Assembly: GCA_037127315.1 (NCBI GenBank)
Contig: JBBBDQ010000346.1
Coordinates: forward strand, 6,596,501 to 6,660,500
From: Ascarosepion bandense
Taxonomy: Eukaryota > Mollusca > Cephalopoda > Sepiida > Sepiidae
Reading direction: 5' to 3'
Length of the DNA stretch: 64,000 nucleotides
Positions within the stretch are counted from its first letter, which is position 1. Each line of letters starts with the position of its first letter. Position numbers and translations under genes: made by a program. Below the pieces are notes generated by a model that did not search any database, had not been told where the DNA came from, and was given only the letters and a program-made list of their open reading frames with translations. Below are positions 21,594-32,275 of this stretch, piece after piece.

Positions 21594-21666
<73 letters not shown>

Positions 21667-21773
21667 ATTGAATTATAATGAAGCTTAATGCTGTTTTTTG
21701 TGCAAGCAGGTATTTATATAAAGTCCTCGATATGGATATAGAGATAGATCGTTAACTAAATTAATCTCTCTCT

Positions 21774-21817
<44 letters not shown>

Positions 21818-21891
21818 GCTTGAAGCTAAACGAATAATCTAGCTGCACTTAAGAGCTGTGATATAGCAAAACAGGCTTATCTGCAGATAAT

Positions 21892-21961
<70 letters not shown>
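21594..21961. repeat. Cluster of CA, TA, CT and GT microsatellites
   Basis: (CA)n then (TA)n lie at 21594-21663, (CT)n then (TA)n at about 21765-21818, and (TA)n(GT)n(TA)n at 21890-21960. Confidence 0.95.
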
Positions 21962-21974
21962 ACTCATGACTACC

Positions 21975-22145
21975 AAAAGTAGCTTCGCACAAGGAATGAG
22001 AATTATATACCCCAGTGATTGTAATAAAGGGTTCGATTCGAAATTTCTAGCACGGGGCATACAGCGGCCGAAACGTTGTATAAATGCCAACAAATATGAG
22101 GACAATAGTCCGAATAACATAAATAGTGTAAATACTGCATCTCAG

Positions 22146-22198
<53 letters not shown>
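21975..22198 (+). repeat. Dispersed repeat with gccgaaacgttgt motif, then (TA)n
   Basis: The segment cagcggccgaaacgttgta, then aacaaatatgaggacaatag and aaatagtgtaaata, is shared with 36215-36330 (inverted) and 36535-36655. A (TA)n run occupies 22148-22198. The element class is not known to me. Confidence 0.6.
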
Positions 22199-22200
<2 letters not shown>

Positions 22201-22943
22201 TCTTGGTCGATAGCGGTTGTGCGATCACAGTGTGCGACTGACAGTTCGTAAATCGATTTGGGCGTACGTCGGCTTGTAATTACTTTTGCAATCTTTTTAT
22301 CTTTCTTTAGATAGTATTGTATTTTTTTATCTTTTTTAAGTTGTTTTTTTTTAGGTTTGATGTTCTCTACGCATACTGTGTCTTCTTTTTACGTTCGTCA
22401 TTTTGAAGTCAAACAGTGCATGCTACAGCACAGATGGTTTAATATTTGCGTAGACGGTGGAGTTGAGTTTTTTTTTTTAATCTTTGATTGAATCGTTTTT
22501 CTTTTTTTCTGCTTATGAATTTCACGATAAGGAATCCTGCTCTGTCGTTTGTATTGCCACTATGTTAAGCAGAACTTAGTCACAGATACTTGGAGAAGGC
22601 GTCTTATCTGGCTTGGCCAGATATTTTTGACAAATCCTCTTGCATGCGAGCACCATTGACAGCTTCCGAAGAGTTTCATCTGAGCCGTGAGCGATTGGCT
22701 AGAACGCCCGCATTCTAACCATGTTACCCTAATTCACATCCCTGCAATCCTTGGATGATTGGTCAAGGAGATTACTTTCTTCTCGGTCTTGGTTTACTGA
22801 TTTATTTTAGTGTCATGTCTCTTCGAGGCATAAAGGAGCATGACTCTTGGCAGTTTCCTTTACGAGAATAATTGATTGTTATTTTACGGTTTATCAACTT
22901 TTTGTAGGTTACTTAAAGACGAAAAATATTTAGGGGTTTTAAG

Positions 22944-22992
<49 letters not shown>

Positions 22993-23060
22993 TTGGGGTT
23001 TTTTTTTGTTTTTTTGTTTTTTTGCGGGTGAATATTGTATTAACAATATTTTTACATAAC
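22199..23060. other. No gene; one stretch repeated at about 23.9 kb
   Basis: Bases about 22545-22625 (gccactatgttaagcagaac, then cttggagaagg) resemble 23940-24015, so part is a dispersed repeat. (TA)n lies at 22945-22992. Confidence 0.45.
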
Positions 23061-23084
23061 AATGATTTTAAGATGCAAATGCTA

Positions 23085-23335
23085 TTATTTTACTCATAGC
23101 TGGGGTTCAAAAAAGTTAAACTTTTTCTCAAGGGTATTTGCAACTCTAATTCGAACCGAAATAAGCTTCCTGATTTCTCTTTCCGAGCCGTTATCTGTTA
23201 CACCACCAACACATCAAAGCTTACTCTGTTGGTCTTCCCAAGCAATCATCATTCTAGTTACTGACCAGAATCGGTGATGTCTAAATTTGGTGATCGGTCG
23301 GGAACCGGCGTTTCAACTTGACATGATCATAGCCT
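23085..23335 (-). mobile_element. 5S rRNA-tRNA composite SINE, diverged
   Basis: On the minus strand from 23335 it reads a 5S-like stretch (gaccgatcaccaaatttaga, then tgcttgggaagacc), then a tRNA-like head (gttggtggtgtaacagata), then the family-A start (acggctcggaaagagaaat). The 3' tail is lost. Confidence 0.65.
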
Positions 23336-24030
23336 TCTCTACTCAAAAGAGTTATAACATTTAGCGGACTTGAGACATAATATCCCGTTTTGATATGGTT
23401 TAATAAAAATAGCATTTTATAAATTCTAACCGACAAGAACACAAAATTTTCGGGAAATGAATGCCAAATTCCTCGATTGAAACTAATGATTTTAACGTTG
23501 CCACTAGTAATTTTCATAACTTCTTCAGAAAGATTATGCAGTGTTTTCTTGTTAGCTCTGAATTCAAAGTTTTTCTTGTTAGTTTTGAATTCAAAGTTTC
23601 CTTTTGGGTAGATTGCCAACCAAGTAGTAAAAAAAGTCAATATGAAAGGAAAACGTCTACAAAGGCTATAGATTGACGTTACACAATCATAAAAACTTGA
23701 CTAAATAACAAAGAAAAATACATTATTTGACTCAACAAAAAAATTGTAACTATAAAAAGTAATGATATAATCTTGCCAACCCACTACCTTAAACATTACG
23801 TTAGAAAATAAACCCTCGTCAATTGTGGCAGCTGGCCGATAGTATCAGAAGTATGTTTGGCTTTTAGGGCAGCTAGCCAATCCCTTCTGCAGACATCTGA
23901 TTAGACAGTTTTTTGTTTGTTCCACACCAACAACGCCTACTTGTGGTTTACACTGCAACTATGCTGAACGGACCTTAGTTACAATATCTAGGGAAGAGCA
24001 GGTTATCCAGCGTGGTCCACAGTCCGAAGA
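23336..24030. other. Unassigned; minus-strand frame at 23281-23640
   Basis: A 119-codon minus frame (23281-23640) partly overlaps the SINE and contains a short direct repeat (EFKTNKKNFEFRANKK). I recognise no family. The stretch 23820-24030 is a dispersed repeat related to 22545-22625. Confidence 0.3.
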
Positions 24031-24034
24031 AGTC

Positions 24035-24135
24035 CAGAACGATGAGTGGCTGAGTGGTTAGATCATTTTTTGTTTTACGACCATGACATCAGAGTTCGAA
24101 TTTCACCGGAATAGATTTGTCAGAAAGGCGTCTTT
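24035..24135 (+). mobile_element. tRNA-derived SINE head, family C
   Basis: The A box is gatgagtggctgagtggtta and the B box is gagttcgaatttcacc. Spacing and wording resemble a Leu/Ser-type tRNA, but there is no closed cloverleaf, so it is a SINE head and not a tRNA gene. Confidence 0.5.
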
Positions 24136-24305
24136 TTGATGCTGTCAGTCTAGGGAAAGGAATCCCAGCGTTCATCACATTTAGAATGTTGCCTGAAAAA
24201 TACACTACAATGCGACCCAAGCCTTGCGATTAAAATTGGATCAACGGAACTAAGTCAGTCCAAGAAAGACTGATGACAGTTCGTGAACTCTTTGCATAAG
24301 AAAAC

Positions 24306-24975
24306 TATTAAGTTGTCCCAAACGTTCGTAAACACTTGCAAAAATTGAAATTTTACTCGCAAAAACAACAAAAATTATTGCTCAAAATAAAGACCATCAT
24401 TTTCCAAAACTTTCTGCCATCGATCTACAAGCTTTCGGATCTGGTCAAAGTACCGCTCAGCCGGCTTCGAATCAAAGAATTCTTGACACGCTTCCTCGAC
24501 TTCATCAAACGAGTCGAATGGGCCGACCTTCGGAAAGTGTTGCATTGAGCAGAAAAGGCCATAATCTGATGGAATACAGTCAGGACTGTAGGCTGGATGT
24601 GGCAGAACCTCAACGCCGTCCAGCTCTTCAAACTTGTCTTTGGTCTTCCTGGCGGTGTGTGGCTTGGCATTGTCCTGCTGCATCAAAGCGCGTTTTCGGT
24701 TGATCAGAGCCGGGTACTTTTGCTTCATCTTTTCGTAGACCCGCTCAAGTTGCTGACAGTAAAGTTCGGCACTGATGGCACGACCATTCGGAACCAACTC
24801 AAAATGCACTATTCCTTCAACGTTCCACGCACAACATGACTTTCTTGCCGAATCGATCTTGTTTTGGAACCGTTTTGTGTCTCTTTCCCTTTCTGAACCC
24901 ATCGCTTGTCTCGATTGTGCTGGACCAGATAGACCCATTTTGCAAGTGTTTACGAACTTTTGGGACAACATAATA
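24306..24975 (-). mobile_element. Mariner deletion derivative with intact terminal repeats
   Basis: The termini match: on the left attaagttgtcccaaacgtt and on the right the complement of attatgttgtcccaaaagtt, each continuing cgtaaacacttgcaaa and sitting in TA. At the 5' end on the minus strand the inverted repeat runs straight into the transposase sequence for WVYLVQ, so the helix-turn-helix half is gone. The rest is open for 198 codons at 24375-24971, though its first 35 or so codons are out of the ancestral frame. Visible blocks are NVEGIVHFELVPNGRAISAE, QQDNAKPHTARKTKDKFEEL and LPHPAYSPDCIPSDYGLF. Confidence 0.9.
24375..24971 (-). pseudogene. N-terminally deleted mariner transposase
   Basis: The second catalytic Asp (QQDNA) and the third (PSDYG) are present; between them I count 35 residues, one more than in Mos1-type mariners. 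The DE motif of the first catalytic Asp and the DNA-binding domain are absent, so no transposase activity is expected. SPDCIPSD replaces the usual SPDLAPSD. The 37479-37946 copy shares the deletion. Confidence 0.85.
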
Positions 24976-25340
24976 TATTCCTGAGAAAATGTTTTATAAA
25001 AAAGAATTTATAAATTTCAAACGGCAGTAATTTTGACTTCTTTCAATGAATGCCATATGTTTCCGACATTTTTAACATTATTAGAATTATTTTGCGATGC
25101 TTGTCAGCGTATGGATCTCCTCCTAATATTTAGTATTGAAGTTATCGCTAATAGTTTTAGTCGAAATTTAAAAAATCTTCATGTGGTTTAATTTCACAAA
25201 CTAATCGATGAATGAGATGATTTATTTGAAAAATAATTTGATAAAAACACTACTACGCGTTTTAATCATTTATTTTTTAGTTTTATAGGATTTCATGGTA
25301 AACAATATTTAACCGTTTTCTTTTTTTAACAGCGAAGAAT
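24976..25340. other. AT-rich, nothing recognised
   Basis: No supported feature. Confidence 0.4.
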
Positions 25341-25525
25341 ACATTCTAAGGATTTGTTACTCTTGAGGATGCAACAAACAACTGGCCATACGTAAATATT
25401 TCTTTCTGGAGCCAAATTTCTTTTTTCTGAAGATTTTGACCGTATAATTCGTTTATGGCTCTCGCAAACACAAAAGAAAAGTGAAAATTTGATTTTTGTA
25501 TATATAAATATTAAACAAAAGTAAT
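25340..25525 (-). pseudogene. Helitron helicase C-terminal relic
   Basis: The minus strand reads QIFTFVFARAINELYGQNLQK, here cited in two parts: FTFVFARAINELYGQ and then EIFTYGQLFVASSRVTNP, followed by a stop. FARAINELYGQ and YGQLFVASSRVTNP align in order with the last two motifs of Pif1-type Helitron helicases (usually FAMTINKSQGQ and GQLYVALSRV). Upstream helicase motifs and the Rep domain are not visible. Confidence 0.65.
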
Positions 25526-26500
25526 GCAAAAAACAATGTTATATTTTTTAAAATTAGCGTTTGTTATTTTCCTCGATAAACCTTTTTGTAAAATAGTAGG
25601 AATATTTTTAAATAATGAAAATAAATTGTAACAAACTAAGCACTCTAGTAAAAAGAAATTCAATTTATACCCACTGAACTGTTTGCATTTCTCCTCAAAA
25701 TTTCATTTCGGTCGGTCTGTTTATGGATATTTACAAAATTTGATCAATGGACGGACAAACGGAAGTCACTTAATTTTATATATAGATTACTGATGGAAGC
25801 ACGATTGCAAAAGTTAACGCATCAGAGGAACTCAGTCCTGCGATTCTCGCTTCCACGCCAATAAACCTTAATCTGTCTGCTTATATTAGCTCGATTGGTT
25901 CTCAATATTCGCCAGTTGTTTTCAGTTTTTATATTTAAAAATAAACTAAAAGACACGAAAAAAAAATCACAAACGGTAAACTGCCGAAGAAATGTTAAGA
26001 TTAAAATATGAAGACAAGATCAAAATAGAAACATTAGAGATTCACCATTTTCAAATGAGAGAGGAAAATAATATTAAAACAAATCGATAGCAAAAGTATC
26101 TAGAAACAAAAATTCAAATTTAAAAATAACCATAATTTCGAACAGCCATATTTTTTTTTAAACACGATCTTTTGTTATCGCAAAACATCAATTCTGTTTT
26201 AATTTAGTCGACAATGAACTGATCTTAAAGTATGTTTCACTTTCTATTAAAATAAGAGTCTTTGAGTTGAAATTAGATTTCCATAAATTCCCAAGTTTTG
26301 TTTTTCCTTTTCTGTCAGCTTGGTTCCAATAAATAGTCAATTAACATTTATTTGTTTATATTATGTAACCTTTCCTTAGTAAGAAAAAGAAAATTACAAG
26401 AACGTAAATTATTCATAGAATCTATCAGTATTCAAGAATCGTGAAAGGTGAAGGTGGAAGCACATGAGAAATAAACAGAGAATCATTACATTTTCAGATG
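25526..26500. other. AT-rich; Helitron-like stretch at 25670-25800
   Basis: Bases 25670-25800 on the minus strand read ctatatataaaattaagtga, then cttccgtttgtccgtcc, the style of Helitron 5' ends. It lies upstream of the helicase relic in the same orientation. The rest is featureless. Confidence 0.35.
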
Positions 26501-26504
26501 TATT

Positions 26505-26945
26505 TGTGTTGTGGGATTTCCCTTTTGTATATGATAATGGACTCGGCTGAGAGCGCATATACTCCTGTCATAGAGAGAACTGAGTAGCTGCCATAGAGCT
26601 GAGAGTAATCGTAGAAATCCGTGCAAGTTATCGTAGAGTACTGGAACTGACACGTAAGTTACCCAGAGACTACCGCATCAGAAGTCAGACTAGCTCTGAA
26701 CTTCACTCAACTAGAGGCGGATATACTATTTCCAACGACTTTACTTCAAGACTTGTATACATTTATTTTCTTACTAATAGTATTCTTGGATTTACTTGCG
26801 TTCAAGTTTGTATATTACATTTAATAAAACCTACTTTTCTCTCTCCATATCTGTTTTGTTGTTCATTATTTTGTAAGGTTCCTCACCCGGAATCCATAGC
26901 AATTAGTCTTGTCGTTGGGGGGAGGAATATGACGACTGCATCCTC
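26505..26945 (+). mobile_element. Possible solo LTR or LTR-element end
   Basis: The segment starts tgttgtgggatttccc, has taataaaacctacttttctc near its end, and is followed by ttcctcacccggaatccata and a G-rich stretch (gttggggggaggaat). That is the style of an LTR plus the start of an internal region. No second LTR or ORF is present, so the call is weak. Confidence 0.35.
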
Positions 26946-27014
26946 TGCAAGGAAAAACTCTCCGCAAAAGAACTAATTCTCGAGTGGATGCATGTAGACT
27001 AAATAATAAACACC

Positions 27015-27438
27015 GTCGATGTTTATCTATATACTAAAAGAAGATATCAAACAATATTTACCTATCGCCTGAAGTATAAAGCCTACCCATTTTTCCTACA
27101 GACACAAGAATAATCTCGAACTATATTTAGCTATAAATTAATTTATAAAACCTAACAATGTTTCCCTATAGGCTCAAGTATAAACCCTACCAATGTTTTG
27201 CTATAGATTCAAGTATAAACCCTGTCAATGTTTACCTATCGACAAAAGTTAAACGCTATCATTGTTTACCTATAGACCAAAGTGTACCAATGTTTTGCTA
27301 TAGATTCAAGTATAAACCCTGTCAATGTTCACCTATAGACAAAAGTTAAACGCTATCAATGTTTACCTATAGACTTAAGTGTACCAATGTTTTGCTATAG
27401 ATTCAAGTATAAACCCTGTCAATGTTTACCTATAGACA
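27015..27438. repeat. 33-bp tandem repeat with 97-bp higher-order period
   Basis: Units resemble caatgtttacctatagacaa followed by aagtataaaccct. Three-unit blocks recur at 27191, 27288 and 27385, exactly 97 bases apart; the left third is more diverged. An RTE LINE begins where the array stops. Confidence 0.9.
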
Positions 27439-28062
27439 AAAACTCTAACAGTGCCCAAAATGCCAATTACAGGTTGGGGATACTAAAATAAAAAATTCAA
27501 GTACTTGGGAAGACGAAAAGTGCTACACTGAGATCCGAAAGCGAATTGGAATGGCCAAGGACGCATTCCAGAAGCTAAGGAGAGTATTAAGAGATAGGAA
27601 AATTTCGCTAGAAAAAACAAGAGAGTACTAGATTGCTATCTGATGTCTGTCTCTCAATATAGCAGTGAATGCTGGACAATATCAGCAAAGATGAAGGAAA
27701 AACTTGAAGCAAATGAAATGTGGTTTTACAGAAGGATGCCGCTAGTATCATGGATCGAGCATGTGATGAGGTTTTTGAAAGGGTGGAAACGAAAAGGAAA
27801 TGAATACTGAGCATCAGGAAGAGACAGCTGAAGTTTTTGGGACATGTGATAAGAAAGGAAGGCTTCGAGAATCTTATACTCACAGGTTAGATAGAGGGAA
27901 AGAAAGACGGGAAAAGCAGTGGATAACATATTTGAAGAGCCTAAACAGGTGGATGGCAGAGGTAGGATTGGTTGGGGTAACAGGAGAAAGCGTGCTAAAA
28001 ACTACCAGGGATAGAGCACCATGGTTGTCTACGTCCTGAAGAGACATGGCATATAGAAGAAG
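27439..28062 (+). mobile_element. RTE-type LINE, 5'-truncated
   Basis: It begins in CPKCQLQVGDTKIK (with a gap before the next block), then RKRIGMAKDAFQKLRRVLRD, the C-terminal domain with multiple indels, and the 3' end gacatggcatatagaagaag. It is a pseudogene. Confidence 0.8.
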
Positions 28063-28884
28063 AATATCGAATGTTATGTTGCGTTTAGAAAGATTTTTTT
28101 TTATTCTAGATATGTTAGTTATTTGGTAGAATAATATATGTTTTTATTCATTGGGTTTTCCAGGAGAGGCCATTTTTTTGTTTTGAAATAATTTATGGGC
28201 CTTTTCTTTTGCACTGAATATTAAAAAAATGGAAATACTGGAGAATTTAAAAAGTATTTTCCATGCATTTCTCTTTGCGTAAATAATCAGGGCTGCATAG
28301 TCTGAGTGCTCTTAAGAAATTTAGCCCGATGATTTCTTGAAAGATGAAACTCGTTACAAGTAAACCTTTTCCATTTGTTATACAATTTCTAAATATTTTT
28401 GTGGGTATACAAAAATATATATCGTTATCTAACATTTGAGTTACGTCAGTTATACGTTTTCTATCTCTGAGTCTATGGACAAGACTACGGCTTTTCATAC
28501 CAAACTCAATTCTATTCAATCTTGCAATCCACTGTAGAAGTGGGAAATTATTGTACTTTCTCTTTCTTTGATGTTCTCGTTGAACGTAGAGATGGATTGT
28601 TCATTACATTTGGTTGTTTAAGCAAAATTTCAACGCATTCACAGTCGATCCAAAGAAAAATTTAACACCATCCAAATGAATGTATACATATATATCCAGA
28701 TGACGAGAACCAATAGGGTTAGAATCGAGAGTTCTCCAGCTTTTATTTTTTATAAATGTGCGCAATACAATATAAATTGTCGAGCGTTATATAATTATAA
28801 TTAAATTTGTTTTTTATTTAAAATTAATTTAAATTTCCGTGTCGCAATGCAAATTAAATCAATTTTGAATAAACAACAAATTTA

Positions 28885-28890
<6 letters not shown>
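28063..28890. other. No gene supported; minus frame at 28247-28519
   Basis: The 90-codon minus frame (starting MNRIEFGMKSRSLVHRL) has no motif I recognise. The remainder is AT-rich. Confidence 0.3.

Positions 28891-28944
<54 letters not shown>
28891..28944. repeat. (TA)n microsatellite
   Basis: There are about 27 TA units. Confidence 0.95.
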
Positions 28945-28947
<3 letters not shown>

Positions 28948-29475
28948 CTTATTTATAAAGAGAATTTTATCTGCGTGTGGGTGTCTGTGTGTGTGTGTGT
29001 GTCTGTGTATGTGTGTGTCCGTTACTTATATACTCCGAAACGGCTGCTGAACCGATTTTCTTGAAAATTTACACAGTTGTACTATAAGCGTCTGTGAGTG
29101 TTCTTATCTAGGTATTGTGTCGAGGTACAGCCGATAAATATCGAAAATTGATAATAAAATAATCGGGTTATAGAAGGAGTGGTCCGATTTTATTCAAATT
29201 CGATACACTCATAGACAAAGACATAAGAAAGGATATTCAGAGCTTTCAAGGTTTCCAGTTCTTACAATAGTGCAGAAAATCGATAATATATATATATAAA
29301 AGGCAAGATGTTTGTGTGTGTGTCTGTTTATCTGTCTGTATACAAGCCCACAATTTTTATCCGATTCTCACCAAACTTCATACAAATATTCTTTAGGCTG
29401 AGTCTGAGCCCCAGGACCACGGATTAGTTTTAAAGCTTTCATTACACCAGAGCAACGCTGGTCTATACTGCTAGT
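28945..29475 (+). mobile_element. Helitron-like repeat with 3' hairpin and CTAGT end
   Basis: After a GT-rich start it reads ggctgctgaaccgattttct and ttatagaaggagtggtccga. It ends accagagcaacgctggt, a hairpin with 5-bp stem ACCAG/CTGGT, then ctatactg and CTAGT at 29471-29475. Hairpin plus CTRR is the 3' hallmark of Helitrons. It shares its body with 6723-7254 and 32640-33130. There is no coding content. Confidence 0.65.
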
Positions 29476-29779
29476 ATATATATATATATATATAACTTTA
29501 TTACGATTTTCTTTTTGTTATTCTCTATTTTACATACATCCTACTTTTTTGCTCTAACTCACATGTTTTTCATTTTCAACTTACCTAATATTCTGTAGGT
29601 TTCTCGTTCAGAAAGTCTAACTTCTTCCTGTTTAGAAGGCTCGTGAATTGAACAAATACTATTCTAGGATCTTTAAAAAGTGTGAAAAAGCAGAATGAAA
29701 AAAATATAATAATGTAGAACCAATCAGCAAGTGTAATTATCTGCTTCAAGTGGTAATTTGCTAAGCTTTACAAAAAATG

Positions 29780-29990
29780 CTTACAGCCATATCGCGTTAA
29801 AACACCGGTTCCTTTACGATAATCGAAGTTTAGCAGCGTGGAACCTGTTCAGTACTTAGAATGGTGATCGGTTGGGATTAACGGGAGCTATAAACTTGGA
29901 TCTGAGGTGGTGTAATGGATAATGGCTCAGAATTGAATGTCAGAGAACAGACTTTCATTTCCAGGCTTGTCCGTTATATTCTTCATCGAG
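29780..29990 (+). mobile_element. 5S-headed SINE with a different tRNA-like partner
   Basis: The 5S-like part is at 29780-29893 (cagccatatcgcgttaaaac, accggttcctttacgataat, then gtacttagaatggtgatcgg). The tRNA-like part that follows (gatctgaggtggtgtaatgg) resembles the family-B head rather than family A. Confidence 0.55.
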
Positions 29991-30049
29991 CCAACGTCTT
30001 ACCATTATGTGGAAGGTATCTGTGGGAAGCATTGCAGTCGCACACCGTA

Positions 30050-30055
30050 TTTATT
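30050..30055 (-). other. Poly(A) signal AATAAA of the GPx gene
   Basis: On the minus strand AATAAA lies 145 bases after the GPx stop codon. I looked for a selenocysteine insertion element in this 3' UTR and found none that I would defend. Confidence 0.5.
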
Positions 30056-30200
30056 CTTAATATAACACAATTATCCTTAACTTGTTGACCTGAGTATCCA
30101 ATTTTGCATCAGTTAATCTTGCAGCTTTGATCTTCACAAGATTTAGAACAAAACGATAATTAAGTATTTATGACACATTTGAGTAGAAGTTGTTCAGTCC

Positions 30201-30280
30201 TTACTTCCCGGTCTTGACAGCGTTTAAAATCTTGTTTACAAATCTGTGGATTTGAACTTGCACCATTTCTCCTTGGAAAT
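30201..30280 (-). CDS. Glutathione peroxidase, candidate last coding exon
   Basis: The acceptor (tttttttatttag) is followed by AT, which completes the split codon left by the phase-1 donor at 32276 to give Asn. Then come 25 sense codons (FQGEMVQVQIHRFVNKILN, then AVKTGK) and TAA. Frame, splice signals and the downstream AATAAA all agree. Vertebrate secreted GPx proteins end soon after the sequence encoded by the previous exon, so this basic, helix-like tail is an extension. It is assigned by splicing logic, not homology. The alternative is read-through of the previous exon to the stop at 32187. Confidence 0.6.
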
Positions 30281-30775
30281 CTAAATAAAAAAATGGTTAG
30301 TCAGTACTTAATAAATGGTGTTCTATTTATCAAACAAGGCAAGAATATGTATGATTTAAATGCCTTGCTAATGCATTTATATAGAGATAAGGTAGTTTAA
30401 ATTACGTCTTTTTCTCAACAATAGAACAACTGCCAAAAATACTGAGTAGAGCTTATTTCGTGTGAGGGTTAATCTTGTGTTGGGATTAATACTATGTGGG
30501 GGTTAATCTCGAGGAACAGTGGTACTTCTGGCAAACCGAAAACTCATTAAAGAAAAACATCATTGATTTTATTCAGCTGTAGTTGCCAATCTTATTCCCG
30601 TCCATATATGCGACATTTTATTAAAAGCGGAGGTATCTAGCCTGTTCACTTAAGGTGATAAGATCATTCCTTGCGCTGGGCAGTAATTTTTATTTGTATT
30701 CGTATTTGTCTCTTCACCTACGCATATATTACAAATAACTGTAAAATAGAAATATATTTTAGAAATTTTACCATC

Positions 30776-30951
30776 CAATTCCTCCAATTATGGGTTAAAA
30801 AACAGGACAGATTGTGTTCTATAGCCTTGGTTGGCAACCAGTCTACCGCAGAAAGCAATAGCAACCTTCTGCGGAATAATCTTCTACCCAGTAAGTCATG
30901 TCTCTTTCGAGATCGCATAAGTGTGTATCACGTATAGAACTTAACTGACTG
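30776..30951 (+). mobile_element. tRNA-derived SINE family A, 5'-truncated
   Basis: The body is atgggttaaaaaacaggaca, the pre-tail accagtctaccgcagaaagc and the tail gtgtatcacgtatagaactt. It forms a tail-to-tail pair with the next copy, in the intron between the last two GPx exons. Confidence 0.85.
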
Positions 30952-30984
30952 ACCGGCCATAGAATCTCGTTAATTCAAGCAACT

Positions 30985-31232
30985 GTGAAAAGTGACACAC
31001 GCTTATGCGATGATGCCTCGAAAGAAATATTACTGACTTGACAGATTTTCCTGCAGTAAGATGCCATAACTTTCTGCGGTAGACTGGTTGCCAATTCAGA
31101 ACGCACTATGTCCTGCTGTTTAACCTATAGCTGGAGGGAGAGCAAACAGATTAATATCTTTACCAAGGTTATTTGTGCGTAAGTGAATGCAATGAATTCA
31201 ACTGGAATTTGAACTCGTCTTTCCGAAGCTCA
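30985..31232 (-). mobile_element. tRNA-derived SINE family A, head-truncated
   Basis: On the plus strand it reads gtgacacacgcttatgcg, ttctgcggtagactggttgc, atagctggagggagag and tttgaactcg, breaking off before the head. It is the inverted partner of 30776-30951. Confidence 0.85.
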
Positions 31233-31571
31233 TTAGAAACTATTTTACAATGGAAATATATTAACAATGAAGAAATCGGACTGTCAATCGTCAGTAGTGA
31301 CTTGCCCACAACCGAAATTTAAAAGTTCATTTTTCCTTCAAATGTCCATGTTCATGTCAGTGTTTTACAAATTAGCGTTCAAAGTTCTTTATTTATCTTT
31401 CTTAACGAGCGGAGAATAACCACATCGAAACTGTAATAACCAACGACAGAAATAAGATGAAAAAAATATGAAGTCAAAAATTATTAGTAAATACGAGCTA
31501 AAATTTAATTAATTTTCTGTTTACACTAAAGATTATGACACATTCGTTCACAATTCTTGTTAAGCTCATAA

Positions 31572-32227
31572 TTAACCCTTTGTTGCATATTGGTTACAAT
31601 TGTAACCTTTCTCTAACATTTCTGGCATATTGGTTACATGTGTAACCTTTCTCTAACCTTTATAGCATATTGGTTACTGTTGTGACCTTTCTCTAAACTT
31701 TGTTGCATATTGGTTACATATGTAACTTTTCTCTAACCTTTTTGGCATATTGGTTACAATTGTAACCTTTCTCTAACCTTTATAGCATATTGGTTACTGT
31801 TGTGACCTTTCTCTAAACTTTGTTGCATATTGGTTACATGTGTAACTTTTCTCTAACCTTTTTGGCATATTGGTTACTATTGTGACTTTTCTCTAAACTT
31901 GGTTGTATATTGTTTACAATTGTAACCTTTCTCTAACCTTTGTGGCATATTCGTTACTGTTGTGGCCTTTCTCTATACTTTGTTGCATATTGGTTACTAT
32001 TTTAACCTTTCTCAATTTCTAATTGCTTAGTGGTTACAATTGTAACCTTTCTCTAACCTTTGTTGCATATTGGTTACAATTGTAACCTTTCTCTAAACTT
32101 TGTTGAATATTGGTTACAATTGTAAGATTTCTCTAACCTTTGTTGCATATTGGTTACAATTATATCCTTTCTTAAATTGTTATTGCTTAGTGGTTACAAT
32201 TGTAACCAATATGCAACAAAGGGTTAA
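31572..32227. mobile_element. TTAA-flanked MITE carrying a 40-bp minisatellite
   Basis: The termini are perfect inverted repeats inside TTAA: ttaaccctttgttgcatatt on the left and its complement at 32208-32227 on the right. TTAA plus a CCC start is the piggyBac signature. Between them lie about 16 units of 40 bp (catattggttacaattgtaa, then cctttctctaacctttgttg). Units form a 120-bp higher-order pattern: the same unit variant (tggttactgttgtgacc) recurs at 31671 and 31791. The element ends 48 bases from the GPx exon 32276-32519. There is no coding sequence. Confidence 0.85.
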
Positions 32228-32275
32228 GATGAGAGATACAAAAGAAAAGAGACATTAAATAAATTTCCAACTCAC

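Noticed and set aside
24040..24130. tRNA-Leu/Ser gene
   Set aside because: A and B boxes are present but no cloverleaf closes.
26505..26945. Intact LTR retrotransposon
   Set aside because: Only one LTR-like segment and no coding sequence; kept as a weak solo-LTR call.
30056..30200. SECIS element in the GPx 3' UTR
   Set aside because: A GTGA, AA, TGAT order can be found but the AA-to-TGAT distance is too short and the stem does not pair.
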